DNA of 64,000 nt from Hydrogenophilus thermoluteolus (lineage in GTDB: Bacteria; Pseudomonadota; Gammaproteobacteria; Burkholderiales; Rhodocyclaceae), in the NCBI RefSeq assembly GCF_003574215.1, contig NZ_AP018558.1:1529001-1593000 (forward strand). Reading direction: 5' to 3'. Of the stretch, positions 61,744 to 64,000 are shown one piece after another (the stretch's first letter is position 1; each line of letters opens with the position of its first letter). The translations under genes and the position numbers were made by a program. The notes beneath the pieces were generated by a model. The model searched no databases and was not told where the DNA came from. It saw only the letters and a list, made by a program, of their open reading frames with translations.

Positions 61744-62899
61744 CACGGCTCCTCACGGTACAAGGGAGTCGAACGATAAATGTGGTCCCTTCGCCCGGTT
61801 CCGAACGCACCTCGATGGTTCCGCCGTGCGCGGTGACCACTTCGTGCGCGATCGCCAGACCCAACCCGGTGCCATCAGGACGCGTCGTAAAAAAAGGGGT
61901 AAAGAGTCGCGCCCGCAAAGCGTCTGGAATGCCCGGCCCATGGTCGGCAACGACGATTTCCCACTGGTCTGCAGTCGCACGCGCCCCCAGACCCACCCAT
62001 GCCGCTGCCTGCCCTTGTTGCACGGCAAGGGCGTTCTCGGCAAGGTTGATCAACGCCCCTAAAAGGGCCCGTTCGTCGCCGATCACCACCGGTGCATCCG
62101 CTTGCGGTGCGAACAACCGTTCGAGCACGACTTTTTGCGCCTGGGCTAAGGGCTCGACAGTCGACCACCACTGCGTAAAAAGATGGGGGAGCGAGATCGG
62201 TTCCCGCGCTTTCAGCCCCCCGCGGGCAAAAATCAGCATATCGGCAATCAATTGCTCCATACGGTGCAACCGTGCCTTGACCCGCCCTGCCAGTTCAATG
62301 CGACGCGCTTCGTCGAGCCCAGGTGTCGTCAAATGATCGAGAAACAGCAGCGCCGCAGCAAGCGGGGTTCGCAACTGATGGGCAAGCCCGGCAACCAACT
62401 CCCCCATCGCTGCCAAGCGCTCCTGCCGCGCCATCGCTTCGCGCAGCCGAGTGGCCTCGGTGACATCCTGCACCACGACGAGCTCCCCGCCTTGGTCGGG
62501 GAGCTGCGACCAGGTGAGCGTCAGCCGTTTCTCCCCATCCGGCGCCGACCACAAGACCTCGTCAGGGGCTTCAGTCGGCCGCAATTGCTGCGCGAAGCGC
62601 TGCCAGGCGGTTCCAACTGTGAGCGCCGTTCCGAACCATTGCCGCGCCGTTTCGTTCGCTTCGACAACCTCCCCTTCGGCGTTCAACACCACCACCGCCA
62701 CCGGCAACGCTTGCATCAAGACGTCGAGCCGTTCGGTGAGCCGTTCCGCGCGCGCCTCCAACTGAGCATACGCCGCGGTGAGACGGTCGGAAGCACGCAT
62801 GAATTCCGCGAACGCCGCAGCCAACTGTTCCGGCGTCATACCCGCGGCGTCCGGCTGTTTCACAGAAAAGGCGCTTGGTGCTTGTGTCATGTCGGCCAT
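61736..62899 (-). CDS. fleS: soluble PAS histidine kinase (FleS/FlrB-like)
   Basis: Cytoplasmic kinase of 387 aa without membrane segments. A coiled coil precedes a PAS domain (MQALPVAVVVLNAEGEVVEA), HisKA (VAGLAHQLRTPLAAALLFLD) and HATPase (ADHGPGIPDALRARLFTPFF; TGLGLAIAHEVV). This architecture and pairing with the sigma-54 regulator match FlrB/FleS. The start MADMTQAP at 62899 is chosen; the frame is open to 63004 but that part reads like a shadow. It is divergent from fliF. Confidence 0.9.
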   Translation of the reverse strand: MADMTQAPSAFSVKQPDAAGMTPEQLAAAFAEFMRASDRLTAAYAQLEARAERLTERLDVLMQALPVAVVVLNAEGEVVEANETARQWFGTALTVGTAWQRFAQQLRPTEAPDEVLWSAPDGEKRLTLTWSQLPDQGGELVVVQDVTEATRLREAMARQERLAAMGELVAGLAHQLRTPLAAALLFLDHLTTPGLDEARRIELAGRVKARLHRMEQLIADMLIFARGGLKAREPISLPHLFTQWWSTVEPLAQAQKVVLERLFAPQADAPVVIGDERALLGALINLAENALAVQQGQAAAWVGLGARATADQWEIVVADHGPGIPDALRARLFTPFFTTRPDGTGLGLAIAHEVVTAHGGTIEVRSEPGEGTTFIVRLPCTVRSRDV

Positions 62900-62917
62900 T
62901 GTAGCCGAACGCACACT

Positions 62918-62934
62918 CCGGCAACAATTGCCGG
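62918..62934. promoter_or_regulatory. palindrome between divergent fleS and fliF
   Basis: CCGGCAACAATTGCCGG is a perfect 7-bp inverted repeat around a 3-base centre, lying 18 bp upstream of fleS. A second hairpin-like repeat (CGCCCG/CGGGCG) follows near 62952-62970. It may be an operator for one or both divergent promoters. Spacing rules out a standard sigma-54 -24/-12 site. Confidence 0.4.
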
Positions 62935-63018
62935 CGACTTTTGCCGCTTTTTCGCCCGCTGCCGGGCGTGGCAGTCGACGACAATAATGACAAAGAGACG
63001 TCACAGGACCAACGGATC

Positions 63019-64000
63019 ATGGCCGAAGCAACCGCTGAAATCGGTTTGAATGCGGCTGGCGGTGCAGCCCAAGGGGGAACACCGGAAGCGGCAACGAAAC
63101 CTGCCCCGTGGCAACCTTTCGTCGACCGTGTCGCGGCATGGAGCCCGCAACAGAAATTGGCCGCAGGCTCAGCGCTGGCGCTCGCGCTCGCAATGCTGGT
63201 CGGCGTCTGGCTCTGGTCTCAACCCGCCGATCAAGCCGTGCTTTTCTCCAACCTCGACCCCCAGGACGGCGGCGCGATCGTCGAGCAGCTCAAGCAGCAA
63301 AACATTCCTTACGAATTGGCGCAAGGCGGTAGCACCATCCTGGTCCCGGCCCAGCAGGTGCATGAACTGCGCTTGCGCTTTGCCGCGCAAGGGCTTCCGA
63401 AAGGGGGAACGGTGGGCTTCGAGCTGCTCGATCAACAAAAATTGGGGATCACCCAATTTGCCGAGCAGGTGAATTACCAGCGTGCACTCGAAGGCGAACT
63501 GGCCCGGTCGATTGCCACCCTGGCTGCGGTGACGCAAGCGCGCGTTCATCTGGCGATCCCGAAGCGGACGAGTTTTCTGCGCGATCAGCAAAAACCGACG
63601 GCGTCGGTCGTACTCCACCTCCGCCCTGGACGTTTCCTGGACGAAACTCAGATCGCTGGCATCCGCCACTTGGTCGCCTCCAGTATTCCCAACATGGATC
63701 CTGCGGACGTCTCGATCGTCGATCAAAACGGCAAATTGTTGACGATGGCGCCTGACCCCCTCTCGCAAACGCTCAGCGCCAAACAATTGGCCTATCGCCA
63801 CGAACTCGAAAACCGCTACCGTGAGCGGATCGAATCGCTCTTGGCGCCCGTCGTCGGCAAACCCAATTTCCGCGCCGAAGTCTCGTTGGAGCTCGACTTC
63901 GACCGCATCGAACGGACCGCTGAGACCTATCGCCCCAACCCTGCGCCGAATCAGGCGATCCGCAGCCAAGAGATCCACGAAAAATTCGGCAACGATGCAC
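63019..64000 (+). CDS. fliF: flagellar MS-ring protein, N-terminal part (3' end outside window)
   Basis: First 327 residues of FliF. A polar N-terminus (MAEATAEIGLNAAGGAAQGG) precedes membrane helix one (about 53-70, LAAGSALALALAMLVGVWLW). The periplasmic ring-building motifs follow: LFSNLDPQDGGAIVEQLKQQ, ILVPAQQVHELRLRFAAQGL, LGITQFAEQVNYQRALEGEL and ARVHLAIPKRTSFLRD. The frame stays open to the last base. It is divergent from fleSR and presumably heads the fliFGHIJ operon. Confidence 0.96.
   Translation, partial: MAEATAEIGLNAAGGAAQGGTPEAATKPAPWQPFVDRVAAWSPQQKLAAGSALALALAMLVGVWLWSQPADQAVLFSNLDPQDGGAIVEQLKQQNIPYELAQGGSTILVPAQQVHELRLRFAAQGLPKGGTVGFELLDQQKLGITQFAEQVNYQRALEGELARSIATLAAVTQARVHLAIPKRTSFLRDQQKPTASVVLHLRPGRFLDETQIAGIRHLVASSIPNMDPADVSIVDQNGKLLTMAPDPLSQTLSAKQLAYRHELENRYRERIESLLAPVVGKPNFRAEVSLELDFDRIERTAETYRPNPAPNQAIRSQEIHEKFGNDA

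Noticed and set aside
62918..62934. GGCAACAATTGC as a sigma-54 -24/-12 site
   Set aside because: The GG and GC doublets are separated by 8 bases, whereas 10 are required; it is better described as a palindrome.

Overview
The window is one contiguous stretch of a GC-rich proteobacterial chromosome. The gene set (Na+-NQR, MaeB-type malic enzyme, tungsten-type aldehyde oxidoreductase, polar-type flagellar genes with FleS/FleR-like regulators) and protein style point to a betaproteobacterium-like organism, possibly Hydrogenophilus or a relative. That placement is an inference from gene content; no rRNA or tRNA gene is present to test it.

Layout. 1-7778: end of a SulP anion transporter, meeting tail to tail the minus-strand run maeB, qor, dnaE. 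7971-14469: complete nqrABCDEF operon, the NqrM maturation factor and a small CBS-pair protein. 14544-17084: ilvE, a CHCC zinc-ribbon protein and a phosphomannomutase/phosphoglucomutase. 17263-19122: membrane diguanylate cyclase with a periplasmic CxxCH motif. 19186-30739 (minus): a BepA-like M48 protease, a 51-aa membrane protein, a symporter-type histidine kinase, a CheY-like regulator, a membrane/PAS/DEDDh-exonuclease fusion, a VC_2705-type sodium:solute symporter, then alaS.

30878-38041 is a tungsten locus: moaC on the plus strand, facing a minus-strand cluster aorA-aorB-(terminator)-aorC-aorD-aorE-tupB-tupC-tupA. It combines an aldehyde oxidoreductase, its ferredoxin and flavoprotein subunits, a MoaD-like protein, a small unknown protein and a complete TupABC-type tungstate importer. 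38119-42030 was a single GGDEF-EAL gene; a 1.3-kb IS256-family element sits inside it with a 9-bp target duplication, leaving a nearly complete GGDEF half and an EAL half with a new start inside the IS. A CorA-type transporter follows.

43114-51751 is a glycan locus. A giant multidomain glycosyltransferase begins GC-rich and turns AT-rich in its last ~300 bases, so the edge of a transferred island lies inside the gene. The island carries a GT2 transferase, a DegT-type aminotransferase, a methyltransferase, a decayed IS701-like element and an ATP-grasp protein. It borders a flagellar block (51897 to the end): a soluble diguanylate cyclase, fliC behind a sigma-28-like promoter, flaG, fliD, fliS, a FliT-like gene, a FliK-like gene, an FlhB-tail homologue and a PilZ protein. 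After these come fleS-fleR-fliE on the minus strand, diverging from fliF, which runs off the end.

Three cyclic-di-GMP enzymes and one PilZ receptor occur here, two of them next to motility genes. No CRISPR array, rRNA or tRNA was seen. Besides the two IS elements no gene-free stretch exceeds about 200 bases.
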